60,007 bases of DNA, from NCBI GenBank assembly GCA_012517965.1, contig JAAYTZ010000020.1:1-60007 (forward strand), read 5' to 3'. This stretch comes from Propionibacterium sp. (GTDB lineage: Bacteria > Actinomycetota > Actinomycetes > Propionibacteriales > Propionibacteriaceae). Position numbers and translations under genes: made by a program. The notes below the pieces were generated by a model. It worked only from the letters and a program-made list of their open reading frames with translations, ran no database searches and was not told the origin of the DNA. Below are positions 51,869 through 60,007 of the stretch, in pieces (position 1 is the stretch's first letter; every line of letters starts with the position of its first letter).

Positions 51869-54679
51869 TCAACCCTTCGGGACCGGAACGAACACGTACA
51901 CGCCCAGCACATCCGGCGGGCTCTCGGCCCGGACGCCCAGCCCGCGCACCACAACACCGGACGCCGCCCGCACCCGCCGATGCGAGGCCCGGAGCTGCTC
52001 GGCGAGCGCCTGCCCGTGGGCGTCCAGATGCGCCTGCACCTGCGCCAGTTGGCCGAGCGCCGACGTGAGGTATTGGCCGGGGTTGCTGACGTTGCCGGAC
52101 GGGGCGGCGTCGAGCAGGGCGCCGACCTGGTCGGGTTCCAGCCACGACAGGACGCCGTCGCGGGAGGTGAACCCGAGGGTGGCGGCGTCCTCGGCCACGG
52201 CCGTCCGCTCCCCCGCCCGCGACGGCAGGGTGAGGTGGAACCGGTAGCGGACGAGCAGCAGCGTGGTGCGGGTGTCGACCGCGGCCGTCCGGACGACCGC
52301 GCAGCGACGCGCGGGCCGGGCCTCGGCGGGCAGCGCCGGGTCGAGCGCCGACTCCAGCACGTAGGACGCGATGGCCTCGACGGCGGCGTCCGTGCGGTGC
52401 AGCACGTTCTCGCCCTTGGCGACCGGGAAGTCGCTCACGAAGGTGAGTTGCTTCTCGCGGCCGGGCGGGAGGGCGTCCAGCAGGCCGCCCGGCAGCGGCC
52501 CGGTGGCCGCGGTGAAGCCGCGCGGGGTCGTCTTGAGGGTGGCCTTGAGCGCCTGGAGCGACTGCTCGGTGAAGGCGCGCACCTCGGCGTGGGTGCCCAG
52601 GTTGGCGCGGATCTCGGCGACCTCGGCAGCCACCTCGTCGGGGTGGATGGCGCGCTGAGCGAACTTGGTGCGGGACGCCTTCTCGCGCTCGGCAGCCGAC
52701 TGCCACTCCTTGTCGAGGTCGGCGGCCTTCGGGTCGTACTCGAAGTCGAGGGTGTCCTGGCGGTGGTCGCCGCCCCGCAGGATCAGGCCCTCCATCAGGG
52801 CCTCCAGCACGGCGTCGCTGTTGTCGGGCACCGGCACCGAAACCCCGGTCGCCTTGCGGATCGCCTCGTGCTTGCGGAGCAGCACGTCCAGGACGATGCC
52901 GTCGATGCGGTTGTCCTGGCCGTAGAGGGTGACGGCCCGGACGACGTCACGTTGCTGGCCGAACCGGTCGACGCGACCCTCCCGCTGCTCATGCCGGGTC
53001 GGGTTCCAGGCCAGGTCGTAGTGGACGACGGCCTGGAACTGCTCCTGCAGGTTGACGCCTTCGGACAGGCAGTCGGTGGCCACCAGCACGACCGGGCCGT
53101 CGGCGTCCGCCAGCTTGGTGATGCGGGCCACCCGTTCCGAGGGCGGCAGCATGCCGGTGACGCAGGCGACGGTCGTGCCCTTGCCGAGCTTGGAGGTGAG
53201 GTGCTCGGCGACGTACTCGGCGGTGTCGATGAACCGGCAGAACACGATCGGCGCGTAGGCGTCGGCGAGCAGCTCCTTCACCTGCGCGGTGATGGCGTCG
53301 AGCTTGCGGTCGCCGGCGCCTTCGAGCGCCTGGGCGCGCTGCAGGAAGCCGCGCAGCTTGCGCTGCTGCGAGGTGCCGGACGCCGCGGCGGTGTCGGCGC
53401 CCGGCGCCACGTCGACCGATTCGAGGGACTCGTCGTCGGCCAGGTCAAGCACCGCCGAGCGGCCCAGGGCGTCGGCCTCGGCGGCGTCCTCCCCGCCCAA
53501 CGCCGCCGAACGCGTGGCCAGCGTCTGGGCGGCGGCCCGCGGCGAGGACGCCAGCGCCCGCAGCAGCGCCAGCACCGACCACCAGTTGACGCGCTGCTCG
53601 CGGGCGCCGTGCGCAGTGGTCACGGTCTCGCGGGCGTAAGCGATCACGTCGTCGAACAGGTCGCGGTAGGCGGGCGACAGCTTGTAGGCGACCTCCTTGG
53701 ACTGCCGGTCGGACGGGAACGGCGTCTCCTCGTCGAGGAACTGGCGAATGTCGGCCCGGCGCCGCTGCACCAGATGCCGGGCCAGCAGTTCGCGGCCTTT
53801 GGTCTGCTCGAGGTCGAGGTCGTGCAGCGCGGGGTCGAGCAGGCCGATCAGGTTGCGGAACGCCGCGTCCTTGCCGCTGTGCGGGGTGGCGGTGACCAGC
53901 AGCAGGTGCCGGGAGGCGTCCGCGGCCAGCGCACGGACCAGGTCGTAGCGCTGCGTGCGGGCCTTGCCGCCGAAACCGCCGTCGGCGACGCAGGTGTGCG
54001 CCTCGTCGACGATCACCAAGTCGGGGCAGGTGCGCAGGAACTCGTTGCGGCGCCGGTCGGACTTGATGAAGTCGGTCGACACGACCGTGATCGGGAACCG
54101 CTCGAAGATCGACTCGTCGCCGATGCGCTGGCGCTCCAACCGGCGGACCGTGCTGGGCAGCACCAACTCGGCCTCCAGGCCGAACTTGGCGCGGAGCTCG
54201 TCGGCCCACTGCTCGGCCAGCGCCGGACTGCACAACACCGCCAGCCTGCGGGCGTCCCCGATGGCCAGCAGCTCGGCGGCGATGAGGGACGCCTCGATGG
54301 TCTTGCCGATACCGACGTCGTCGGCGATCAGCAGCCGGACCGTGTCCTGCCGCAGCGCCATCAGCAGCGGGACGAGTTGGTAGGCGCGGGGCTCGACGGC
54401 GATCCCGGCGAGCGAGCGGAACGGGCCGGCGCTGGACCGGAAGCCGATCCGCAGGGCGCTGCGCAGCAGGCGGGCGCTCTCGTGGTCGCCCAGATCGTCG
54501 GCGGTGGGCGGCGGGAAGGACGCCGCGGTCACCGGCTCGATGGCCGGCAACACGCCGGCGATGTCGTCGTCGGTGCCGCCCAGGGGACGCAGCACGAGGA
54601 AGTCGTCGGAGCTGTCGGGCAGCACGACCCACTCGCGGCCCCGCGCCGCCACCAGGCTCCCCACCGCAAAGGTCGTCAC
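51869..54679 (-). CDS. SNF2-type helicase (DISARM DrmD-like)
   Basis: The protein has 936 residues from GTG 54679, which overlaps the upstream stop (GTGA). The SNF2/HepA-like motor has [15 protein letters not shown] (motif I, about residue 119), DEAH at about 225, TATPHSG (motif III), and the C-lobe motif [12 protein letters not shown] near residue 568. A C-terminal extension of about 350 residues has no recognised motif. In class 1 DISARM, DrmD is an SNF2 helicase of about this size next to an adenine methylase. It likely remodels or translocates on invading DNA. Confidence 0.9.
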   Translation of the reverse strand: MTTFAVGSLVAARGREWVVLPDSSDDFLVLRPLGGTDDDIAGVLPAIEPVTAASFPPPTADDLGDHESARLLRSALRIGFRSSAGPFRSLAGIAVEPRAYQLVPLLMALRQDTVRLLIADDVGIGKTIEASLIAAELLAIGDARRLAVLCSPALAEQWADELRAKFGLEAELVLPSTVRRLERQRIGDESIFERFPITVVSTDFIKSDRRRNEFLRTCPDLVIVDEAHTCVADGGFGGKARTQRYDLVRALAADASRHLLLVTATPHSGKDAAFRNLIGLLDPALHDLDLEQTKGRELLARHLVQRRRADIRQFLDEETPFPSDRQSKEVAYKLSPAYRDLFDDVIAYARETVTTAHGAREQRVNWWSVLALLRALASSPRAAAQTLATRSAALGGEDAAEADALGRSAVLDLADDESLESVDVAPGADTAAASGTSQQRKLRGFLQRAQALEGAGDRKLDAITAQVKELLADAYAPIVFCRFIDTAEYVAEHLTSKLGKGTTVACVTGMLPPSERVARITKLADADGPVVLVATDCLSEGVNLQEQFQAVVHYDLAWNPTRHEQREGRVDRFGQQRDVVRAVTLYGQDNRIDGIVLDVLLRKHEAIRKATGVSVPVPDNSDAVLEALMEGLILRGGDHRQDTLDFEYDPKAADLDKEWQSAAEREKASRTKFAQRAIHPDEVAAEVAEIRANLGTHAEVRAFTEQSLQALKATLKTTPRGFTAATGPLPGGLLDALPPGREKQLTFVSDFPVAKGENVLHRTDAAVEAIASYVLESALDPALPAEARPARRCAVVRTAAVDTRTTLLLVRYRFHLTLPSRAGERTAVAEDAATLGFTSRDGVLSWLEPDQVGALLDAAPSGNVSNPGQYLTSALGQLAQVQAHLDAHGQALAEQLRASHRRVRAASGVVVRGLGVRAESPPDVLGVYVFVPVPKG

Positions 54680-57600
54680 ACCCGCCGTCCTTCCCCGAAC
54701 ACGTCCGCGTGCTCGCGGAGCTTGGCCACCCAGTCCTCGTCGTGCGCGAACCGGACGAAGGAGTACCCCTCGTTCAGCAGGCGCTCCTCCGCCGCGGCGT
54801 CCTCGGCGGCCTTGTCCGGCCGGTCGTGGACCGGGCCGTCGATGAACACCGCCAGCCCCGCCTTCGCGTACAGGAAGTCCGGCCGGCAGCGGGCCGACTC
54901 CAGCAGCGGCTGCGCGGCGTCGGGCAGCCGGAAGTCGCCCGCCATCAGCACCCGCAGCCAGTCGCGCTCCAGGTCGGTGTCGCAGGCGGCCAGCAGCTCG
55001 TCGGCGTGTTCGCCGCGCGGCAGGTCGGACGCCGACACGCTCGTCAGCCCGCCGGCGAACCGCAGCAGCAGGTCGCGGACCAGATGCCGGTCGATCGCGG
55101 CGTGTTCGAGTTGGTTGCCATACGACAGCAGGCAGTCGTAACACGCCTTCTCGCAGCGTTCGCTGCCCGCCTCGGCCCGGCTGACGTCCTCGCCGGTCTC
55201 CGGGTCGAAGTGGGCGATCTCAAGGGCGGTGCGGGCGGCCAGCGCGAGGGCGTCCGGCTCGGCCTGCAGCCGACGCAGCACGCCGGCTCCCCCCTCGGCG
55301 GACTCGGTGAACAGCATCCGGCCGCGGTGCTGGTCATCGGGCAGCGCCTCGCTAGCCAACTCGGAATCCTCCAGCTGGAACGCCGCCTCGATGCCCCGTT
55401 CCAGCGCGTAGCGCAGGGTGGTGGCCACCTCGTCGGGCACGGAATCCGCCAGCCGCAGCACAAGGATGTTGCGGCTGTCCCGCACATACGGGATCACCCG
55501 AAGCGCGTTGGCCTCGTCCGGGTCTGCATCGCCGTCGTCGGCCTCAGCCTCGGCGCCGGCCTTGTCCGACAGCCACTGGCCCTTCACCGGATCGAGGTAG
55601 AAGCCGACCTCGGCGGCGTCCTTGCGGCGGCGGCGTCCGCGGTTGGTGACCCGCACCTCGGCGGAGTCGCCGTAGGCCAGCTCGGCCAGCGGTGCCCCGT
55701 CGGCCACCAGCACCTGAGCGGTCAGCTTGCCCGAGCGGGCACCGTGCTGGCTGAACCGGTACGACGTCTGCAACTCGAAGCCGGCGCGGCGGCGCTCCTC
55801 CTCGTCGGAGGAGATGCGTTCGCGGCGGCGCGTGTAGACGGTGGTGAGCTCCATGAGGCAGTACGTCGTGGCGCCGAGCTCCTCGCCGCAGTTCTCGCAC
55901 ACGTCGAGGCCCGCGCGCCGGTCGTGGTGGTAACCGCACGCCTCGCAGCGGCGGGCCTCGGTGGTGGCCACCGTCGCCTGACCCGACTGCGCCAGCGGCA
56001 CCTGGATGCGGTTCACCTCGTAGCGAGCACCCTCGTGGTAGATCAGCGCACCCGGCCCGAACTCCGAGATCGCCAGGAAGCGGGGACGCTGGAGATAGTC
56101 GCCGCCGTCGCGCGGACCGACCGTGCCGCGGACCGCGGGGATGTAGGCGGCCAGCGGCAGCCGCGGGAAGCTGTAGCCCGGCAGGAAGCCCTCCGAGGCG
56201 AAGTACCGGTAGGTGTAGAAGTCGGAGTGACCCGACTCGTCGTCCTCGTTGCGGAGCAGCCGCAGCTGGTTCTCCGCCTCCCGGCGGCGGGTCGTCGCGG
56301 CCTGGCGGGCACGCGGGGACAGGTGGCTTTCCAGCACGATCCGGTTCTGGGTGTCCTGGTCGGCGAGCGCAGCCAGATAGAGGCGGCGCCACCGGTCGCA
56401 CGCCTTGTCCAGGGTGCGTGGCGCGGCCCGGACGACATCGGCGACCCAGTCCTCCTGCCACCAGGCCGTGGCCCTGAGTTCGGGGAGCATCGGCTCGATG
56501 ATCGCCTGGGCGTGCCGGGTGGCCCGCCGGATGGCTTCGGGGTCGGCGAAGGCGCGCTCCTTCTCGGGCTTCATCACCAGGGACGGAGTGAGGCCGTCGG
56601 CGTCCAGCAAGTCGGTCATCCGGGAGCCCAGCTTCTCGCCGGTCTCGGCCAGCCACACCGCCTGGACGTGGCTGCGCAGCAGCGCCTCGTTCGCCAGGTC
56701 GAGCCGGGGGGCGGCGACCGAGCCGGCCACCATGTGCTCGGAGCGGCGGAAGTAGTACTGGTCGTGGGAATTGCCGTTGGCGCAGTACGTCAGCACCAGC
56801 GCCGGCTGACCGGACCGACCGGCCCGGCCCGAGCGTTGCGCGTAGTTCGCCGGCGTCGGCGGGACGTTGCGCAGCCCGACCGCGTTCAGGCTCGAAATGT
56901 CGACGCCGAGCTCCATCGTCGGCGAGCAGTACAGCAGCGGCAGCCTGCCCTTCCGGAACTCGCGCTCCCGCTCCTCACGCTCCGTCGGGCCCACCTGCGC
57001 GGTGTGCTCCCGGGCCGACAGGCCGCGCAGCTCGCGGGCCACCCCCTGGTAGAGGGTGCGGAAGAAGGCGTTCACCCGGCCGCCGGAGTCGGCGTCCACC
57101 GTCTTGCGGATCGGGTCGGCGGCGGCGCTCGTGCCATCACCGGCGGACCAGACCAGGGCGGACGCCTTCAGCCGGTAGCCGCGGCGTCCATCGTTGCCGT
57201 CGGCCTCGGTGAGCAGACCGGCCCGGGTGAGGACGCCCAGGATGTCCTGGATGATGCGCTGGGCGTCGTCGACGGCCAGCTTGCCCTGGCCCGGGAACTG
57301 GCGGGACAGGTAGCGTCCCAGCGCCGAACGGCCGGTCAGGTGCAGGTCGTTGCGGCCCTTGCCCGGCTGGCTGGCGAACGCGTACACGATGCCGACCGGG
57401 GCGACCAGTTCGTTGAGGGGAACGGCCCACACGCCGGTCAGTTCCTGCGACGACTGGCGCTTGATCCGCTCGAAACCGAGCTCGGTCAGGCAGTCGACGT
57501 CGACCGCCAGCACCTTGCGGAACTCGTCGAGGACGATCCGGCACAACTCCTCGCGATGCCCGTCGCGGGCGTCGCGCAACGGCTCCAGCGCACCCCGCCA

Positions 57601-59838
57601 CAGCGACTGGTCGGCGGCGATGTCGGCCAGCGACTCGTAGCCCACGTGCAGCAAGCCCGTCTGCTCGAGGTTCGGCATCGTGATCCGCCAGCCGCGCTGC
57701 AGGTCCAGATAGAGGCGGTACTCGACCAGCTCGCGCAGCGCCCGTTCGGTTTTCGTCTTGGCCGCGTACACGGCGTCCGGGGCGGCGGCATAGTCGGCGA
57801 ACTCCAGGCCCAAGGCGTCCACGACCTTGACGGCCACACTCTCGTGAGTCAAGCCGTGCGGGGCCTTCCTCATGGCGGCGTACAGGGCGCCACGGAGCTG
57901 GGCGACCTGGACGAAGTCGTTGAGGTGGCCGGCCTGCAGGCTGGCGTCCTGCCGATTGTCGACGAACGTCAACAACTTGCGGGCCTCGGCGGGCAACTCC
58001 GACTCGGGCACCTCCCGCAGGGCACGCACCAGGCTGGTCGACAGCACCGAGATCGCCGAACTGCGACCCTCGGCGTCCAGGGTGATCAACTTGGAGAAGT
58101 CGCGGCCGCGGGTCTGCTCGTAGCTGACCTGACAGGACAGGCAGAACGTGAACGGCGCCGGAATGAACGCCGCCGGCGTCCCGCCCACCTCCACCCGATG
58201 ACCGGCCGTGTCGACCCGAACCCGCTGCGGCAGATAACGCACCTTGTTGGGCAGCGGCTGATTGTCCGGGCCGACCCACGAGTCGGGCAGTCGTCCCTCG
58301 GCGATGGGATCGGCCGGCCACGGCAGCTGCGTGGACACGTACAGGTAGCCATCGACCGCGTCGCCCGCGGTGACGTCGCGGGACGCGCGGGGGGCGTAGG
58401 TGGTCTCGCCCTGCCGGGTGATCGCCTTGACGACAGCGTACTCCTGGCCACACTCCCGGCAGAAAGCCAACGGGAACAACAACTTCTCCGGAGCCGACGG
58501 CACGGCGACCTGGTACTTCGACGTGATGAACCGGTCCTGCTCCGGCTCCAACGACACGTGCAACGTGTCGCCCTTGGACAGGAACTGATGCAGCCGGAAC
58601 GCGAACAGCGGGCGTCCGGTCTCGGGGTGCCGCACCCGCGAGCCCTTCAACAGGGCCCGCTGGATCGCGTCGTAGCAGTCCTGGACGGGAAGACCCGTGA
58701 CCTCGGACAACGAGGGCGCTGCGTGCTCGCGAAGCCGGCGGGGCGCCTGCCGGATCAGCAGGCCCGTGGCCCCCTCCGTAGCCAGGCCGAACGTGGTTTC
58801 GATCCACGATGCCAACGGGGACGCCGCCAGCCCGGCGTAGTCGTCGGGCAGATCACCCGACCGGACGGCTTGGGTCAGGGCGGCGGTGTCCGAGTCGGCG
58901 CCTGCTGCCGTGGCCCGGGTGAGGGTCTCGCCGATCACGTGCTCCGGGACCACCGAGGAGCCGAAGATGCGGGTGGCCACCTCGGCGACCGTGCGCTTCT
59001 GGTCGAGCGTCGACCCGCCACTGGACATCGTGGCCGACGTGCCCACGCACTGCAGGTGGGGCGACGAGCACGCCTCCCGGACGCGGCGCACCAACATCGC
59101 CACGTCGGCGCCCTGGCGTCCGCGGTAGGTGTGCAGCTCGTCCAGGACGAGGAACTGCAGCCCCTTCGCGGCCTTCACCAGCCGGGCGCGCTCGTCGGGA
59201 CGGGTGAGCACCAACTCGAGCATGACGTAGTTGGTCAGCAGGATGTCCGGCGGATTCGCCAGGATGCGGTCGCGCTCCTCGCCCCGCTCCTGGCCCGTGT
59301 AGCGGGCGAACGTGACCGGTTCGCGTCCGTCGCCGTAACCGTTGCGCAGGAACTTCTCCAACTCGCCGCGCTGCGAGTTCGCCAGCGCGTTCATCGGATA
59401 CACGATGATCGCCTTCACCCCGGGCGTCCGCGGCTGCCGCAGCACGTGATCGACGATCGGGACGATGTACGCCAGCGACTTGCCCGAACCGGTGCCCGTC
59501 GTGAGGACGTAGCTCTGACCCGTGCGCGCGACCTCGATGGCCTCGCGCTGGTGGCGGTGCAAGGTGAACGGTGCCCGGCCCGGGTCTTCCAGGTGCTCCT
59601 TCACCCGGAAGATGCGGTCGCACTCGGGATGAAGGAGGCCCTCGCGGACCAGCTCGTCGATCCGGCCGCCGGTCTCGAACGCCGGATTCAGCGAGATCCA
59701 CGGCTCCGGCCACTGCCGATCGCCATCGAGTTCGCGCTGATAGTGCTCCTTCAGCCGGGCGTCCTTGATGTCGATGGACGCCGTCGTGAACGAGCGGTAA
59801 TCGTCAATGACCTTGTCGCGCACACGAAAAACGTCCAT
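54676..59838 (-). CDS. Large DEAD/DEAH helicase with DUF1998 and a nuclease-like C-terminus (DrmA-DrmB-like fusion)
   Basis: The protein has 1720 residues; GGGGGAGAG lies just before the ATG. The helicase core has Walker [10 protein letters not shown] (113-121), DELH (233-236), TSATMSSG, and motif [12 protein letters not shown] near residue 1000. A zinc-ribbon-like CEACGYHH with CENCGEE lies near residue 1300. The DUF1998 cysteines [14 protein letters not shown] are near residue 1559. The last 80 residues carry [16 protein letters not shown] and [13 protein letters not shown], resembling Vsr/DUF559-type nucleases. DrmA and DrmB are separate proteins in DISARM; their combined size matches. MrfA- or DruE-like helicases are alternative relatives. 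Confidence 0.88.
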   Translation of the reverse strand: MDVFRVRDKVIDDYRSFTTASIDIKDARLKEHYQRELDGDRQWPEPWISLNPAFETGGRIDELVREGLLHPECDRIFRVKEHLEDPGRAPFTLHRHQREAIEVARTGQSYVLTTGTGSGKSLAYIVPIVDHVLRQPRTPGVKAIIVYPMNALANSQRGELEKFLRNGYGDGREPVTFARYTGQERGEERDRILANPPDILLTNYVMLELVLTRPDERARLVKAAKGLQFLVLDELHTYRGRQGADVAMLVRRVREACSSPHLQCVGTSATMSSGGSTLDQKRTVAEVATRIFGSSVVPEHVIGETLTRATAAGADSDTAALTQAVRSGDLPDDYAGLAASPLASWIETTFGLATEGATGLLIRQAPRRLREHAAPSLSEVTGLPVQDCYDAIQRALLKGSRVRHPETGRPLFAFRLHQFLSKGDTLHVSLEPEQDRFITSKYQVAVPSAPEKLLFPLAFCRECGQEYAVVKAITRQGETTYAPRASRDVTAGDAVDGYLYVSTQLPWPADPIAEGRLPDSWVGPDNQPLPNKVRYLPQRVRVDTAGHRVEVGGTPAAFIPAPFTFCLSCQVSYEQTRGRDFSKLITLDAEGRSSAISVLSTSLVRALREVPESELPAEARKLLTFVDNRQDASLQAGHLNDFVQVAQLRGALYAAMRKAPHGLTHESVAVKVVDALGLEFADYAAAPDAVYAAKTKTERALRELVEYRLYLDLQRGWRITMPNLEQTGLLHVGYESLADIAADQSLWRGALEPLRDARDGHREELCRIVLDEFRKVLAVDVDCLTELGFERIKRQSSQELTGVWAVPLNELVAPVGIVYAFASQPGKGRNDLHLTGRSALGRYLSRQFPGQGKLAVDDAQRIIQDILGVLTRAGLLTEADGNDGRRGYRLKASALVWSAGDGTSAAADPIRKTVDADSGGRVNAFFRTLYQGVARELRGLSAREHTAQVGPTEREEREREFRKGRLPLLYCSPTMELGVDISSLNAVGLRNVPPTPANYAQRSGRAGRSGQPALVLTYCANGNSHDQYYFRRSEHMVAGSVAAPRLDLANEALLRSHVQAVWLAETGEKLGSRMTDLLDADGLTPSLVMKPEKERAFADPEAIRRATRHAQAIIEPMLPELRATAWWQEDWVADVVRAAPRTLDKACDRWRRLYLAALADQDTQNRIVLESHLSPRARQAATTRRREAENQLRLLRNEDDESGHSDFYTYRYFASEGFLPGYSFPRLPLAAYIPAVRGTVGPRDGGDYLQRPRFLAISEFGPGALIYHEGARYEVNRIQVPLAQSGQATVATTEARRCEACGYHHDRRAGLDVCENCGEELGATTYCLMELTTVYTRRRERISSDEEERRRAGFELQTSYRFSQHGARSGKLTAQVLVADGAPLAELAYGDSAEVRVTNRGRRRRKDAAEVGFYLDPVKGQWLSDKAGAEAEADDGDADPDEANALRVIPYVRDSRNILVLRLADSVPDEVATTLRYALERGIEAAFQLEDSELASEALPDDQHRGRMLFTESAEGGAGVLRRLQAEPDALALAARTALEIAHFDPETGEDVSRAEAGSERCEKACYDCLLSYGNQLEHAAIDRHLVRDLLLRFAGGLTSVSASDLPRGEHADELLAACDTDLERDWLRVLMAGDFRLPDAAQPLLESARCRPDFLYAKAGLAVFIDGPVHDRPDKAAEDAAAEERLLNEGYSFVRFAHDEDWVAKLREHADVFGEGRRV

Positions 59839-59864
59839 GCCATCTCTCCCCCGGGGCTGGTGGC

Positions 59865-59870
59865 ACTCTA
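59865..59870 (-). promoter_or_regulatory. Candidate -10 box (TAGAGT on the minus strand) of the defence operon
   Basis: TAGAGT lies 26 bases before the ATG at 59838, leaving a short leader with a strong ribosome binding site. No clear -35 was found. It is the only good -10 candidate in the 150-base upstream gap. Confidence 0.4.
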
Positions 59871-59917
59871 ACCTCGTGCTTTCATGACGGGGGCTGTTGA
59901 TCCGGGGTTTTGAACAG

Positions 59918-59988
59918 CGAAAGTGCTTCCGGCTTGGGATAATACGAGTGTCGAAGTCGTAGAAGTCCCGCGCAAGGAAGCACTTTCG
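59918..59988. repeat. Perfect 13-base inverted repeat before the right-edge gene
   Basis: CGAAAGTGCTTCC (59918-59930) and GGAAGCACTTTCG (59976-59988) are perfect complements separated by 45 bases. The second arm ends two bases before a GTG codon. Such a pair could be a terminal or subterminal repeat of an insertion sequence, or an operator. The rest of 59839-60007 holds only the leader of the minus-strand helicase gene. Confidence 0.7.
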
Positions 59989-59990
59989 CC

Positions 59991-60007
59991 GTGAAGCGTA
60001 CCGCCGT
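59991..60007 (+). CDS. First codons of a possible IS1380-type transposase (partial)
   Basis: GTG followed by AAGCGTACCGCCGT reads (M)KRTAV before the window ends. Some actinobacterial IS1380-type transposases begin with such a KRT peptide (from memory). The adjacent inverted repeat supports a mobile element. Only five full codons are visible, so this is a weak call. Confidence 0.3.

Noticed and set aside
54676-59838. Assignment of the large helicase as Druantia DruE
   Set aside because: DruE is also a large DUF1998-type helicase, but no Druantia partner genes are present, while an SNF2 helicase and an adenine methylase are coupled to it. A profile search could still change this.
54709-59871. 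A 1720-codon open frame on the plus strand opposite the large helicase gene
   Set aside because: It mirrors the helicase gene codon for codon. The open frame results from the GC-rich third positions of the sense gene. It has no domain, no ribosome binding site and a low-complexity Arg/Gly/Leu-rich product.
1-60007. CRISPR array or cas genes near the defence island
   Set aside because: No regularly spaced direct repeats and no Cas-like proteins were seen.

Overview
This is high-GC actinobacterial DNA. The supporting signs are a polyphosphate-type glucokinase, an actinobacterial-style dCTP deaminase, many GTG starts, and many leaderless promoters (a TANNNT -10 box 6-7 bases before the start codon). 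A Propionibacteriaceae-like organism would fit, but that is inference. Partial mobile-element sequence sits at both edges: an IS982-type transposase tail on the left, and on the right a perfect inverted repeat followed by what looks like the first codons of another transposase.

Region 1 (about 0.1-30.4 kb) looks like core chromosome. It holds tRNA-Gly(CCC), a bacterial-PH-domain pair, ppgK, argS, a DUF218 protein, pgi, a sugar-kinase/aldolase-like pair, an APH-like kinase, a VanY-like lipoprotein, a DHA2-type MFS exporter, a TetR regulator, dcd, rarD and a YihY-like protein. Next comes a tight iorA-iorB-paaK-ACT cluster for aryl-pyruvate oxidation and aryl-CoA metabolism. The region ends with a deacetylase-like lipoprotein, a VIT-family transporter, zwf, a ketopantoate-reductase-like gene, a second M15 peptidase and an alanine/glycine:cation symporter.

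Region 2 (30.5-36.96 kb, all minus strand) is a CoA-dependent acid catabolic cluster: an acyl-CoA ligase, a cupin, an SDR, a 3-hydroxyisobutyrate-dehydrogenase-like gene, a GntP permease, an enoyl-CoA hydratase and a CaiB-type CoA-transferase. It appears foreign and decaying. The dehydrogenase has a frameshift, the CoA-transferase is cut off at its 5' side, and the heptamer GGACGCC that is dense elsewhere is sparse.

Region 3 (36.98-59.84 kb) is a defence island. On the plus strand are a lone A24 prepilin-type peptidase, a membrane-anchored HNH/DUF1524 nuclease and a 472-residue protein of unknown function. These face a run of eleven minus-strand genes. In transcription order the run is: a 1720-residue helicase/DUF1998 protein with a nuclease-like tail, an SNF2 helicase, an Eco57I-type adenine methylase, a detached paralogue of the methylase C-terminus, a GNAT protein, a DUF1778 antitoxin, an unknown 313-residue protein, an excisionase-like antitoxin, a PIN toxin, mcrB and mcrC. 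The first four genes overlap or nearly abut and resemble class 1 DISARM with drmA and drmB fused and drmC missing. The McrB N-terminus appears to carry three DNA-reading modules: a winged helix, a cysteine-less alkyltransferase-like domain and a PUA/EVE-like domain. Together the genes suggest a layered system. One module would mark self DNA and act on unmarked DNA. The McrBC module would attack modified DNA, and the two toxin-antitoxin pairs would act as back-up or stabilise the island.
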